From assembly GCF_004362215.1 (NCBI RefSeq), contig NZ_SNWR01000002.1, forward strand, positions 620,001 to 684,000: a stretch of 64,000 nucleotides of DNA. Direction: 5' to 3'. Below the pieces are notes generated by a model. That model saw nothing but the letters and a program-made list of their open reading frames with translations, was not told the DNA's origin and did not search any database. The stretch comes from Paractinoplanes brasiliensis. GTDB lineage: Bacteria; Actinomycetota; Actinomycetes; Mycobacteriales; Micromonosporaceae. Shown piece after piece: positions 50,877 to 59,147 of this stretch (the stretch's first letter is position 1; each line of letters starts with the position of its first letter). The position numbers were made by a program, and so were the translations under genes.

Positions 50877-51764
50877 ATGAATGTTGACGACTTGACGGCC
50901 ATTGATGTGCACACGCATTGCGAGGTCAGCCGGGACGGGCATGTCTCGCTCAGCCCGGAACTGCTCGAGGCCTCGGCCGCCTATTTCAAGGCCGGTGGCC
51001 CGCGGCAGCCCACCGTCGACGAGACTGCCGCCTATTACCGCGAGCGCCGTATGGCCGCGGTCGTGTTCACTGTCGACGCCGAACATCTGACCGGGCATCC
51101 CCGCATTCGCAACGAGGAGGTCGCGGAGGCCTGCGCGGCGCACGGCGATGTGCTCATCCCGTTCGCGTCGATCGACCCGCATCGGGGCCGGGCGGGGGTG
51201 CGGGAGGCTCGCCGTCTGGTGCGGGATCACGGCGTGCGGGGGTTCAAGTTCCACCCGAGCCTGCAGGGGTTCGCGCCGGACGACCGAATCGCCTACCCCC
51301 TGTACGAAGCGATCGAGGAGATGGGTGTTCCCGCGCTTTTCCACAGCGGCCAGACCGGGATAGGCGCCGGTGTGCGCGGTGGCGGCGGCATCCGGTTGCG
51401 GTACTCCAACCCGATGCTTGTGGACGACGTGGCTGTGGATTTCCCCGACCTGACCATCATCCTGGCGCACCCGTCGTTCCCGTGGCAGGACGAGGCGCTC
51501 GCCGTGGCCACCCACAAACCGCTCGTCCACATCGATCTGTCCGGATGGTCGCCGAAGTACTTCCCGCCGCAGCTCATCCGGTACGCCAACACGCTGCTTC
51601 AGGACAAGGTGCTGTTCGGCTCCGACTACCCCGTGCTGACCCCCGACCGCTGGCTGGCCGACTTCGCGGCACTGGACATCAAACCCGGGGTGCGGTCCAA
51701 AATCCTGAAGGACAACGCCGCCCGGGTGCTCGGGCTCGCCGACGACAAGGAGACCATCGCATGA
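50877..51764 (+). CDS. Amidohydrolase family protein (ACMSD-like)
   Basis: 295 residues of the amidohydrolase_2 TIM-barrel family: metal motif IDVHTHCEV at the start, FKFHPSLQG (His/Lys region), ILAHPSFPW and the catalytic Asp in LFGSDYPVLTPDRW. Members decarboxylate or hydrolyse aromatic-ring-derived acids and lactones. ATG 50877; its stop overlaps the MaoC start by four bases. Part of the PaaX/Liv operon. Confidence 0.9.
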   Translation: MNVDDLTAIDVHTHCEVSRDGHVSLSPELLEASAAYFKAGGPRQPTVDETAAYYRERRMAAVVFTVDAEHLTGHPRIRNEEVAEACAAHGDVLIPFASIDPHRGRAGVREARRLVRDHGVRGFKFHPSLQGFAPDDRIAYPLYEAIEEMGVPALFHSGQTGIGAGVRGGGGIRLRYSNPMLVDDVAVDFPDLTIILAHPSFPWQDEALAVATHKPLVHIDLSGWSPKYFPPQLIRYANTLLQDKVLFGSDYPVLTPDRWLADFAALDIKPGVRSKILKDNAARVLGLADDKETIA

Positions 51765-52216
51765 TCACCGTGAACGGACTCGACGAGGTGAAGGCGCTGG
51801 CCGGCCGGGATCTGGGGCACAGTTCCTGGCTCGAGGTGACGCAGGAGCGGGTGAACGCGTTCGCCGAGGCCACCGGCGACCACCAGTGGATCCATGTCGA
51901 CTTGGAACGGGCGCGCGGCGGGCCGTTCAAAGGCACGATCGCGCACGGGTACCTGACGCTGTCGCTCGTCATCCCGTTCTTCTCCGAGATTCTCACTATC
52001 GAGGGCATCGAGATGGGCGTCAACTACGGCCTCGACAAGGTGCGTTTTCCCAGCCCCGTACGGGTGGGCTCGAAGATCCGCCTGGCCGCCGCGGTCGCCG
52101 AGGTGCAGGAGATCAAGCCCGGTTGCGTGCAGATGGTGCTCGACTTCACCGTGGAGATCGACGGTGTGGACAAGCCCGCCTGTGTGGCCCGGCCGGTGTA
52201 CCGCTACTACGCATGA
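51761..52216 (+). CDS. MaoC-family (R)-specific enoyl-CoA hydratase
   Basis: A 151-residue hot-dog protein. The hydratase motif is EATGDHQWIHVDLERAR...GTIAHGYLTLSL, with the catalytic Asp and His in place. It hydrates enoyl-CoA to 3-hydroxyacyl-CoA, which the SDR dehydrogenase upstream could oxidise. ATG 51761 overlaps the amidohydrolase stop, and its own stop overlaps the ligase start (ATGA). Confidence 0.93.
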   Translation: MITVNGLDEVKALAGRDLGHSSWLEVTQERVNAFAEATGDHQWIHVDLERARGGPFKGTIAHGYLTLSLVIPFFSEILTIEGIEMGVNYGLDKVRFPSPVRVGSKIRLAAAVAEVQEIKPGCVQMVLDFTVEIDGVDKPACVARPVYRYYA

Positions 52217-53727
52217 GGAACGCCGGCCTGGGAGCGTGGCCGGCCCGGCGTGCCGCGATCTCGCCGGGTCGCACCGCGCTCGTCTTCGAGGGACGGCGGA
52301 TCACCTACGCCGAGTTGCACGACCGTGTCACACGGCTGGCCGGCCGGCTGCGGGAGGCCGGCGTCGACCGGGGTGACAGGGTCGCCTACCTGGGGCCGAA
52401 CCACCCGTCGGCGGTCGAGACGATGTTCGCGACCCACCTGCTCGGGGCGACGTTCGTGCCGCTCAACTTCCGCCTGACCGCGCCCGAGATCGACTACATG
52501 CTCGCCCACAGCGGCCCCAAGGTTCTGGTGTACGCACCCACGAGCGAGCCGGTCGTCCGGGCGTTGTCCACAGGACCCATGCTTGTCGGCCTGGTGGACA
52601 AGTACGAGCAGTGGCTGGTGGACGCGCCGCGGCCCGCGTTCGACGTGCCTGTGGACAACGACGATCCGGCGTTCATCCTCTACACCTCGGGCACCACCGG
52701 GCGGCCGAAAGGGGCGGTGCTCACCCACGGCAACGTCATCTGGAACTGCTTCAACCTGCTCGTCGGCGTGGACGTCGCCGGAGACGAGGTCGGGCTGATC
52801 GGTGCGCCGCTGTTCCACGTGGCCGCGCTCAACCAGTGCCTGCTGCCCACCTTCCTCAAGGGCGGAACCAGCGTGATCATGCCGGCCTGGGACGCCGACC
52901 GTGCGCTCGAGCTCATCGAGGAGCAGCGGGTCACCTGGATGTTCGGGGTGGCGGCCATGTTCGCGGCGCTCACCCGGTCGCCGCGCTGGGCGGGGGCGGA
53001 CCTGTCGTCGGTGCGCAGCGTCATGAGCGGGGGCGCCTCCATACCCGCCGCGCTCATCACCGCGTACGAGGAAAGGGGTTTGACCTTCTGCCAGGGTTAC
53101 GGCATGACGGAGACCGCGCCGGGCGCGACGTTCCTGGAGGCGCGGGAAAGCCACGCGCACAAAGGGTCGGCGGGGGTGCCGGTGTTCTTCGCCGACGTGC
53201 GATGCGTGCGGCCCGACCTCACCGACACCGAACCGGGCGAGCCGGGGGAGGTCCTGATCCGGGGGCCGAACGTGACGCCCGGATACTGGGAGGATCCCCA
53301 GGCCACGGCGGGCGCGTTCGCCGACGGCGGGTGGTTCCGGTCGGGTGACGTCGCGGTGGTCGACGACGAGGGGCATTTCCACATCGTCGACCGGCTCAAG
53401 GACATGTACGTGTCAGGCGGCGAGAACGTCTACCCGGCCGAGGTGGAGGCGGCCGTCTTCGAACACCCCGACGTGGCGGAGGTGGCCGTGGTCGGCGTGC
53501 CCGACGACCGCTGGGGCGAGGTGGGGCGGGCCTTCGTGGTGCCGGTGGCCGGGCGCCGGGTCGACGCGGCCGGGTTGCGCGCGTTCCTCTCCGGGCGGCT
53601 CGCTCGCTACAAGATGCCCGTGTACGTGGAGATGGTCCCGGACCTTCCGCGCACCGGATCCGGCAAGGTGCGCAAGGCGCCGTTGCGGGTTCAGCCGTTG
53701 AACGCGGGAACGCCCGGCGAGCTTTGA
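52213..53727 (+). CDS. Long/medium-chain or aryl acyl-CoA ligase (ANL superfamily)
   Basis: 504 residues. AMP motif LYTSGTTGRPKGAVLTHGN, GYGMTETAPGATFLE (A5), GWFRSGDVAVVDDEGHFHIVDRLKDM (A7/A8) and the catalytic C-terminal Lys in PRTGSGKVRKAPLR. It activates the imported acid to its CoA thioester, the first step of the breakdown encoded by the same operon and a likely source of the PaaX effector. Last gene of the 9-kb operon. Confidence 0.93.
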   Translation: MRNAGLGAWPARRAAISPGRTALVFEGRRITYAELHDRVTRLAGRLREAGVDRGDRVAYLGPNHPSAVETMFATHLLGATFVPLNFRLTAPEIDYMLAHSGPKVLVYAPTSEPVVRALSTGPMLVGLVDKYEQWLVDAPRPAFDVPVDNDDPAFILYTSGTTGRPKGAVLTHGNVIWNCFNLLVGVDVAGDEVGLIGAPLFHVAALNQCLLPTFLKGGTSVIMPAWDADRALELIEEQRVTWMFGVAAMFAALTRSPRWAGADLSSVRSVMSGGASIPAALITAYEERGLTFCQGYGMTETAPGATFLEARESHAHKGSAGVPVFFADVRCVRPDLTDTEPGEPGEVLIRGPNVTPGYWEDPQATAGAFADGGWFRSGDVAVVDDEGHFHIVDRLKDMYVSGGENVYPAEVEAAVFEHPDVAEVAVVGVPDDRWGEVGRAFVVPVAGRRVDAAGLRAFLSGRLARYKMPVYVEMVPDLPRTGSGKVRKAPLRVQPLNAGTPGEL

Positions 53728-53762
53728 CGCCGCGCCGGGCGGTTCCCGCCGGACTCCGCGGG

Positions 53763-54464
53763 TCAGCCGACCCGCTCGATCACCGCACGGCGGATCAGGA
53801 ACTTGCCCGGCTCCCGCACACCCTCGAACGCCGCGTTGTTGAGCAGAACGCAGCTACCTGACGTCGTCTCCACCTTGACGGTGATGCTCTTGTTGTTGTC
53901 CAGGTTGGTGACCTTCAGAGTGGTGCCGATCGGGAACGTGCCGCTCGACGCGAACGGGGCGCCGGCCTCGCCGGACAGCGTGACGGTCGAGCCCTTGCAG
54001 ACAACCTCGCCGGCCCCGGTGCCGTTCGCTGGCCCGTTGGCCGAGCCGTTCCCCGCGGCGGGCGGCGCGGCCGGGGGGTTGGCGGCTGCCGGCGGGTTGG
54101 CGCCTTGCTGCCCACCCTTGTTCCCGCCCTGCTGGCCGGCGCCCTGGTTGCCGGCGGCCGCGCCCGGGACCTCGGCTGCCACGTCGGCGGTGCAGCCCGC
54201 CACGCCCCGTCGCTGGTTGATCAGGTCGACAACGGCCTGCCGGTTGGCGATCCGCGCCTCCGACTGAGCGTCCGGCGCCGCCCGCTGCCCCGCGATGAAC
54301 TGCAGGTTCTGCCGCAGCGCCTGGTCCAGCCCGGCACAGTTCTCGCCCGCGCTGCTCATCCCGGTGCTGATCGCGAAGGCCCCACCCGCGAGCACCACGG
54401 CCGAGGCGCCCAGCACCACCTTGCGGGTCGTCGAGGACATCTTGCGCGTCTGGCTCCGGTACAT
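53763..54464 (-). CDS. Secreted protein with a C-terminal double-psi-barrel-like domain
   Basis: 233 residues. A signal or anchor helix (VVLGASAVVLAGGAFAIS) leads to a helical part with a Cys pair (ENCAGLDQAL ... VAGCTADV), an Asn/Gly/Ala/Pro linker and a C-terminal domain (GTFPIGTTLKVTNLDNNKSITVKV) that resembles RlpA/expansin-type double-psi barrels. The catalytic Asp expected of expansins is not obvious. Function unknown, perhaps wall binding. It is convergent to the ligase gene; its upstream DNA holds a TTTAAGG direct repeat. Confidence 0.72.
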   Translation of the reverse strand: MYRSQTRKMSSTTRKVVLGASAVVLAGGAFAISTGMSSAGENCAGLDQALRQNLQFIAGQRAAPDAQSEARIANRQAVVDLINQRRGVAGCTADVAAEVPGAAAGNQGAGQQGGNKGGQQGANPPAAANPPAAPPAAGNGSANGPANGTGAGEVVCKGSTVTLSGEAGAPFASSGTFPIGTTLKVTNLDNNKSITVKVETTSGSCVLLNNAAFEGVREPGKFLIRRAVIERVG

Positions 54465-54545
54465 GCGTGCTCCTAGGTCGTCGGGCTGCTTCGTGCAGGT
54501 ACCGACAAGTACGCCCGGCCCCGCAACGACGGATCAGAACAGGAA

Positions 54546-54562
54546 CCTTAAAGATCCTTAAA
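54546..54562 (-). promoter_or_regulatory. Direct repeat upstream of the secreted double-psi-barrel gene
   Basis: On the minus strand TTTAAGG-ATC-TTTAAGG, two identical 7-mers 10 bp apart, one helical turn, as used by OmpR/PhoP-type regulators. It lies about 85 bp before the gene and about 215 bp from the divergent DedA gene. Confidence 0.45.
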
Positions 54563-54777
54563 TCCACGAACCCCCAGCTCAGGCGGCGCGGATGGGGTCG
54601 AACCGCGGATGGGAGCACGCGGACAGGATTCACCGCTCGCCGGGGCGGACGGAGGGAGGAGTCGCGCCGTTCGTCACGGACTGTGAGCAACCTTCAACCA
54701 GGGAACTCTCAGGCAGGCCGTCGATACTGCAGGGGGCCACAGACCGGACCCGCCGACGACGACCTCGAGGAGCGTTT
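54563..54777. other. Divergent spacer between the double-psi-barrel gene and dedA
   Basis: About 215 bp without a gene, part of a 313-bp intergenic region. It should contain the dedA promoter; TTCAACCAGGGAACTCTCAGG-like sequence near 54693 looks regulatory but matches no box I know with certainty. Confidence 0.35.
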
Positions 54778-55479
54778 GTGACTGTGCTCGCCGAAGCCGC
54801 CCCCGAAACTGCCGGCGGGCTGACCGGGTGGGCCGTCGGCCTGATGGAATCGCTCGGTGGCGTGGGCGCCGCCCTCATCGTGGGCCTCGACAACCTGTTC
54901 CCGCCCATCCCGAGCGAACTGGTGCTGCCGCTGGCCGGCTTCTCGGCCAGCCGGGGCGTGTTCAGCCTGCCCGAGGCCCTGTTCTGGACGACGCTGGGCT
55001 CGGTGCTCGGCGCGATCATCGTCTATTGGGCAGGCGCCCTGCTCGGCCGTGAGCGCACCCGCACCCTGGTGGGCTACATCCCGCTGGTCAAGGTGCAGGA
55101 CTTCGACCGTTGCGAGGAGTGGTTCGCCAAGCACGGCACCAAGGCGGTCTTCTTCGGCCGCATGGTGCCGTTGTTCCGCAGTTTCATCTCGCTGCCCGCC
55201 GGGGTCGAGCGGATGAGCTTCTGGAAGTTCACGGCCCTCACCACGCTGGGCAGCTTCATCTGGAACACCCTGTTCGTCAGCGCCGGGTATGCGCTGGGTG
55301 AGAACTGGCACCGGGTCGAGGGGTACGCGGGCGTCTTCCAGAAGCTCGTGATCGCGGCCGTGGCCATCGGGATCGGCTACTTCATCTGGCAGCGCCTGCG
55401 CGCCCGCCGGCTGGGAGCCACCGACGCCGACGCGACGGTGGTGCTCCCAGTGGTGCGGCCCCGCAGCCACCGCCGCTGA
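54778..55479 (+). CDS. DedA-family membrane protein
   Basis: 233 residues of the DedA/SNARE-associated (VTT) family, half-channel flippases or transporters of lipid carriers. LDNLFPPIPSELVLPLAGF is the family re-entrant motif, followed by GSVLGAIIVYWAGALLGRE and the Arg-Pro-type segment VFFGRMVPLFRSFISLPAGVERM; four to five membrane helices in all. GTG 54778 has AGGAG 6 bp upstream. Convergent to an ABC permease gene 6 bp away. Confidence 0.92.
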   Translation: MTVLAEAAPETAGGLTGWAVGLMESLGGVGAALIVGLDNLFPPIPSELVLPLAGFSASRGVFSLPEALFWTTLGSVLGAIIVYWAGALLGRERTRTLVGYIPLVKVQDFDRCEEWFAKHGTKAVFFGRMVPLFRSFISLPAGVERMSFWKFTALTTLGSFIWNTLFVSAGYALGENWHRVEGYAGVFQKLVIAAVAIGIGYFIWQRLRARRLGATDADATVVLPVVRPRSHRR

Positions 55480-55485
55480 GCAGGG

Positions 55486-56205
55486 TCAGCGGCGCGGTTC
55501 CCAGCGAAACATGCGCCGGGCGAAGGTGACCGCGACGACCACCCAGGCGAACGTGGGCGCGAGCAGCAGCAGCGAGTCGCTCAGCGCCACCCCGCCGTTC
55601 CAGGCGTTGAGCACCAGCTCGGTGGCCGCGCCGCCGGGCAGGATCCGTTTGACCCGGGCCAGCTCCTCGGTGCCGGTGATGCCGACCCAGCTCGCCACGG
55701 CGATCACGCCGAGGCTGACCGGCAGCGTGGTGACCTGGGCGTGCTCGGGGGAGTTCGTGACACCGGCCGTGGCCAGGGCCAGACCGATCATCATGGCCAC
55801 CGTGGCGATCACGGCCACCACCAGCAGCGGAACGTTGTCGGGCTGCCCGGCGACCACGCCGAACACGACCAGGATGCCGGCCAGCTGCACGAGCGCGATG
55901 ACGGTGGCGGGCAGCACCAGCCCGGCCAGGATGCCGCGGTCGCTCTCGGCAGTGGACCGCAGCCGTTTGAGGAACAGGTTCTGCCGGCGCGAGGCCAGCG
56001 TCGTCACCGTCGAGGTGTAGAGCCCGAAGGCGCCGACGGTGAACATCACGATCGCGGCGATGTAGCCCAGACTGGCCTGTTCGGCGAAAACCTCGTGCCG
56101 GTAGACGAAGAACGCGCCGATCGCGATCGGGATGATCAGGCTGGTGACCAGCACCAGCCGGTTGCGGAAGATCTGGGTGAGTTCGGAACGGGCGATGGCG
56201 AGCAC
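55486..56205 (-). CDS. ABC-2 type transporter permease
   Basis: 239 residues with six membrane helices (LVLVTSLIIPIAIGAFFVYR is the first). The order and the TLASRRQNLFLKRLRSTAES coupling segment before helix 3 are typical of ABC-2 exporters of drugs or lipids. The ATPase gene lies 11 bp upstream in the same leftward operon. Confidence 0.9.
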   Translation of the reverse strand: MLAIARSELTQIFRNRLVLVTSLIIPIAIGAFFVYRHEVFAEQASLGYIAAIVMFTVGAFGLYTSTVTTLASRRQNLFLKRLRSTAESDRGILAGLVLPATVIALVQLAGILVVFGVVAGQPDNVPLLVVAVIATVAMMIGLALATAGVTNSPEHAQVTTLPVSLGVIAVASWVGITGTEELARVKRILPGGAATELVLNAWNGGVALSDSLLLLAPTFAWVVVAVTFARRMFRWEPRR

Positions 56206-56216
56206 GGGAGCCTCTT

Positions 56217-57098
56217 TCAGGATTCGATGGCGCGGAAGACGTCGTCCAGCCGGGTCGCCCCGGCCGACAGGTCACGCAGGTCCAGGGCGTTCTCCTGCGC
56301 CCAGGTGAGCAGCACGTGCAGGTCCTTCTGCAGGGTGAAGGTCTCGACGACCACCGACCCGTCGGCGGCCACGGCGCCTTGCAGCGGCAGGGCCGGTACG
56401 GGCGTGGCCAGGGTGAACTTGATGACCGAGGGCAGCGTGCGGGTCAGCTCGGCGACTGTGCCCTCGCGGTTCAGGACACCCTGGTGCATCAGCCCGATGC
56501 GGTCGGCGCGCTGCTGTGCCTCCTCCAGGTAGTGAGTGGTCAGCACGACGGTCGAGCCGTTCTCACGCAACCGGTCGACGGCGTTCCAGAGGTGGTCGCG
56601 CGACTGGATGTCCAGGCCGGTGGTCGGCTCGTCCAGGAAGATCAGTTCCGGGGTGCCCCAGACGGCCGTGGCGAAGTCGAGCCGCCGCTTCTCACCGCCG
56701 GAGAGCTGCCCGACCCGGGTGCCGGCCTTGCGGGTCAGGTCGACGACGTCGATCACGCGGTCGGCATCATCCGTACGCCGGGTCAGCTTGCCGATCAGGC
56801 CGACCGACTCGCGTACCGTGAGGTCGGGCGAGAACCCGCTCTCCTGCAACATGATCCCCATCCGGGGGCGCACCGCCGTACGGTCGCCGGGGCTGCGGCC
56901 GAAAACGCGCACGGTGCCCGACGACGGGGCGCGGTGACCCTCGACGATCTCCAGGGTCGACGTCTTCCCGGCGCCGTTGGTGCCCAGGAGCGCGTACAGC
57001 TCCCCGGGCCGGACCTCGAACGACAGGTCCTTGACGGCGTGGAAGTCGCCGTACGTGAGGTTGAGGTGGTCGACTTCGATGACTGGCGATGTGGACAT
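56217..57098 (-). CDS. ABC transporter ATP-binding protein (DrrA/CcmA-like)
   Basis: 293 residues. Walker A LLGTNGAGKTSTLE, Q-loop GIMLQESGFSPDLTV, signature VGQLSGGEKRRLDFA, Walker B LIFLDEPTTGLD and switch His LTTHYLEEA; the C-terminal extension ends RLDDVFRAI as in drug exporters. ATG 57098 is chosen because the family begins MSTSPVIEVDHL; a longer frame starts at 57158. Divergent from the DesK-type kinase, whose response regulator probably controls this exporter. Confidence 0.92.
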   Translation of the reverse strand: MSTSPVIEVDHLNLTYGDFHAVKDLSFEVRPGELYALLGTNGAGKTSTLEIVEGHRAPSSGTVRVFGRSPGDRTAVRPRMGIMLQESGFSPDLTVRESVGLIGKLTRRTDDADRVIDVVDLTRKAGTRVGQLSGGEKRRLDFATAVWGTPELIFLDEPTTGLDIQSRDHLWNAVDRLRENGSTVVLTTHYLEEAQQRADRIGLMHQGVLNREGTVAELTRTLPSVIKFTLATPVPALPLQGAVAADGSVVVETFTLQKDLHVLLTWAQENALDLRDLSAGATRLDDVFRAIES

Positions 57099-57142
57099 GA
57101 GTCGAGAGAACCAGCGGAATCGCCGTACGGTCAGTGCCGCTG

Positions 57143-57162
57143 TGTCATGAGCGGACATGACA
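57143..57162. promoter_or_regulatory. Candidate response-regulator operator (palindrome)
   Basis: Perfect 7-bp arms TGTCATG (57143-57149) and CATGACA (57156-57162) around 6 bp, with a further GTGTCAC just downstream. It lies in the divergent region between the ABC exporter and the DesK-type kinase, where a NarL/DesR-type regulator would bind. Confidence 0.65.
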
Positions 57163-57206
57163 TGGTGTCACTACTGGCGGCCCCCGGCACCGCGAATACT
57201 GGTGAG

Positions 57207-58364
57207 GTGAACTCACGGGCGTTGCGCATCACCGAGGCCACCCAGGGACGCCTGCGCCGGCTCAACCTGTACACCGCGCTGCCGCCGCTCATGCTGGCGG
57301 CCGTGGTCGTGGTGGCTGTCGACGTGCGGGTCTGGTGGCACGCGCTGGTCCTGGCGCCGGGCGTGATCGCGGCGGTGGTGGCCTTCGAGCGATGGACGGC
57401 CAACGACATCGGCCGGGTCGCTCTGCCGTGCGCGGTGGTCGCGGCCGTGGTGTGGCCGGTCGGCGCGCTCGTGGTGGGCAGCCCCAACGCGTACTGGGGA
57501 ATCGCCACCGTGGCCTCGATGGCCATTCCCCGGCTGTCCCGCCGGCGGTACGAGGCCGCGGGCGCCCTGGTGGTCTTCGTCGCGGCGGCCGGCGCGTCCC
57601 GCCTGCTGATCGACTCCGGCGACGGGTCCACGGCCGGCGTCGGCGTCTTCCAGCTCTTGTCCCAGGGCGATGTGTTCGTCAAGTTCGTGCTGATCCCCAC
57701 CGGACTGACCACGCTGGTGATCGTGCTCTCCTTCGTCGGCGAGCGGTTCTACGACCTGGTGCAGGAACTGGAGGTCGCCCGCGAACGCGAGGCCGAGCTG
57801 GCCGTGACCCGTGAACGGGTGCGGTTCGCCGGCGACCTGCACGACATCCAGGGGCACACGCTGCACGTCGTCAAGCTGAAGGCCGCGCTCGCGTGCAAAC
57901 TCGTGCACAGCGACCCGGCCCGCGCCGAGGCCGAGCTGCAAGAGATCCACGAACTGGTCAGCGACACGATCCGGCAGACCAAGGAGCTCGCGTACGGGCA
58001 ACGGCGGCTGAACCTGGCGGCCGAGCTCGAGAACGCGAAGAACCTGTTCGAGGCGGCCGGGATCCGGGTGCGTGTCACCCGCGAGTCCGAGGCCGACCCA
58101 CGGGTCAGCGAGATGCTCGGGCAGGTGCTGCGCGAGACGACCACCAACATCCTGCGGCACGCCCAGGCCACACGGGTACGGATCACGCTCGGCGCGGCGG
58201 GCATCACGATCGTCAACGACGGCGCGGCGAGCAACGGGAAGCTCGAACTGCACGGGCTCTCGGCGCTGCGGCAGCGGATCGCCGGGGACGGGGGAGAATT
58301 GACCGTGGCGTCCGCATCCGGCGAGTTCACGACAGCGGCGTCTTTCCCGAGGGTGGGTGCGTGA
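57207..58364 (+). CDS. DesK-type sensor histidine kinase
   Basis: 385 residues from GTG 57207 (in-frame ATG 57147 would extend it over the palindromic operator). Five membrane helices in residues 20-180 sense the signal; a coiled coil (VQELEVAREREAELAVTRERV) leads to the HisKA_3 box FAGDLHDIQGHTLHVVKLK with the phospho-His, and the ATPase domain has RETTTNILRHAQA and GLSALRQRIAGDGGEL. It typically senses membrane state and phosphorylates a NarL-type partner, encoded 88 bp downstream after two duplicated minigenes. Confidence 0.9.
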   Translation: MNSRALRITEATQGRLRRLNLYTALPPLMLAAVVVVAVDVRVWWHALVLAPGVIAAVVAFERWTANDIGRVALPCAVVAAVVWPVGALVVGSPNAYWGIATVASMAIPRLSRRRYEAAGALVVFVAAAGASRLLIDSGDGSTAGVGVFQLLSQGDVFVKFVLIPTGLTTLVIVLSFVGERFYDLVQELEVAREREAELAVTRERVRFAGDLHDIQGHTLHVVKLKAALACKLVHSDPARAEAELQEIHELVSDTIRQTKELAYGQRRLNLAAELENAKNLFEAAGIRVRVTRESEADPRVSEMLGQVLRETTTNILRHAQATRVRITLGAAGITIVNDGAASNGKLELHGLSALRQRIAGDGGELTVASASGEFTTAASFPRVGA

Positions 58365-58408
58365 TGACGAACATGGAGCCGGCCGGCTTCCCGAGGGTGG
58401 GTGCGTGA
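58364..58408 (+). CDS. 14-codon minigene from junction duplication
   Basis: ATG 58364 overlaps the kinase stop by one base (TGATG), and its frame reads MTNMEPAGFPRVGA before a stop at 58406-58408. The N-terminus copies the response regulator start (MTSV) and the C-terminus copies the kinase end (FPRVGA). Probably an accident of tandem duplication, but it keeps ribosomes moving to the regulator gene. Confidence 0.45.
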   Translation: MTNMEPAGFPRVGA

Positions 58409-58455
58409 TGACGAGCGTGGAGCCGGCCGGCCTTCCTGGGGTGGGTGCTCGATGA
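58408..58455 (+). CDS. 15-codon minigene from junction duplication
   Basis: ATG 58408 shares one base with the first minigene stop and reads MTSVEPAGLPGVGAR; its stop (58453-58455) overlaps the regulator ATG at 58452 (ATGA). It is the second copy of the same 44-bp unit. Confidence 0.45.
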   Translation: MTSVEPAGLPGVGAR

Positions 58456-59054
58456 CGAGCGTGGTTCTGGCCGACGACGAGGCGCTGCTGCGCAAGGCGA
58501 TCGCCGCCCTGCTGCCGCTCGAGGGCGACATCACCGTGTTGGCCGAGGCTTCCGACGGCGAGCAGGCTGTGGCCGCGACCCTGCGGCACTCCCCGGACGT
58601 GCTGGTGATCGACCTGGAGATGCCGAACGTGGACGGGCTGGGGGCAGTCGCCGAGATCCGTAAGTCCCGGCCCCAGCAGGTCATCCTCATGCTCACCCGG
58701 CACGCCCGTCCCGGCGTGCTGCGGAAGGCCTTGAAACTGGGGGTGCAGGGGTTCGTGAGCAAGTCAGCCGACCCGGCGCACATCGCGACGGTCATCGCCA
58801 CACTGCACGGGGGCAAACGCTGGATCGACCCGGACGTGTCCGCGCTGGCCGTCATCGACGACGTCCCCCTCACCGACCGCGAACTGGACGTCCTGCGGGT
58901 GACCGGCGAGGGCTACTCGGTGGCCGACATCGCTGCCCGGCTGCACCTCGCCCCCGGAACCGTCCGCAACTACCTGTCCAGCGCCATGCAGAAGACCCAG
59001 ACCTCGACCAGGCACGAGGCGGCCCGCTACGCCCGCGAACACGACTGGCTGTGA
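58452..59054 (+). CDS. NarL/DesR-type response regulator
   Basis: 200 residues: receiver domain with ADDEALLRKAI, phospho-Asp in VLVIDLEMPNVDGL (near residue 54) and VSKSADP (Lys), then a LuxR helix-turn-helix (LTDRELDVLRVTGEGYSVADIAARLHLAPGTVRNYLSS). ATG 58452. Works with the kinase upstream; probable target is the divergent ABC exporter and its own operon through the palindrome at 57143. Confidence 0.94.
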   Translation: MTSVVLADDEALLRKAIAALLPLEGDITVLAEASDGEQAVAATLRHSPDVLVIDLEMPNVDGLGAVAEIRKSRPQQVILMLTRHARPGVLRKALKLGVQGFVSKSADPAHIATVIATLHGGKRWIDPDVSALAVIDDVPLTDRELDVLRVTGEGYSVADIAARLHLAPGTVRNYLSSAMQKTQTSTRHEAARYAREHDWL

Positions 59055-59147
59055 GGCGGTCGTCCGGGAGGCAAGGGCCGGAAAAGTCGGACAATGATGG
59101 TTGATCGGGCGTCGACACGGGTGACGCGCGTCATCCACTATGGCGAG

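Larger units (their letters stand above)
58351..58455. repeat. 44-bp tandem duplication at the kinase/regulator junction
   Basis: ATGACG(A)(A/G)C recurs at 58364, 58408 and 58452, exactly 44 bp apart, each preceded by GGGTGGGTGC. The unit contains the end of the kinase gene, the TGATG junction and the first codons of the regulator. Confidence 0.93.
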
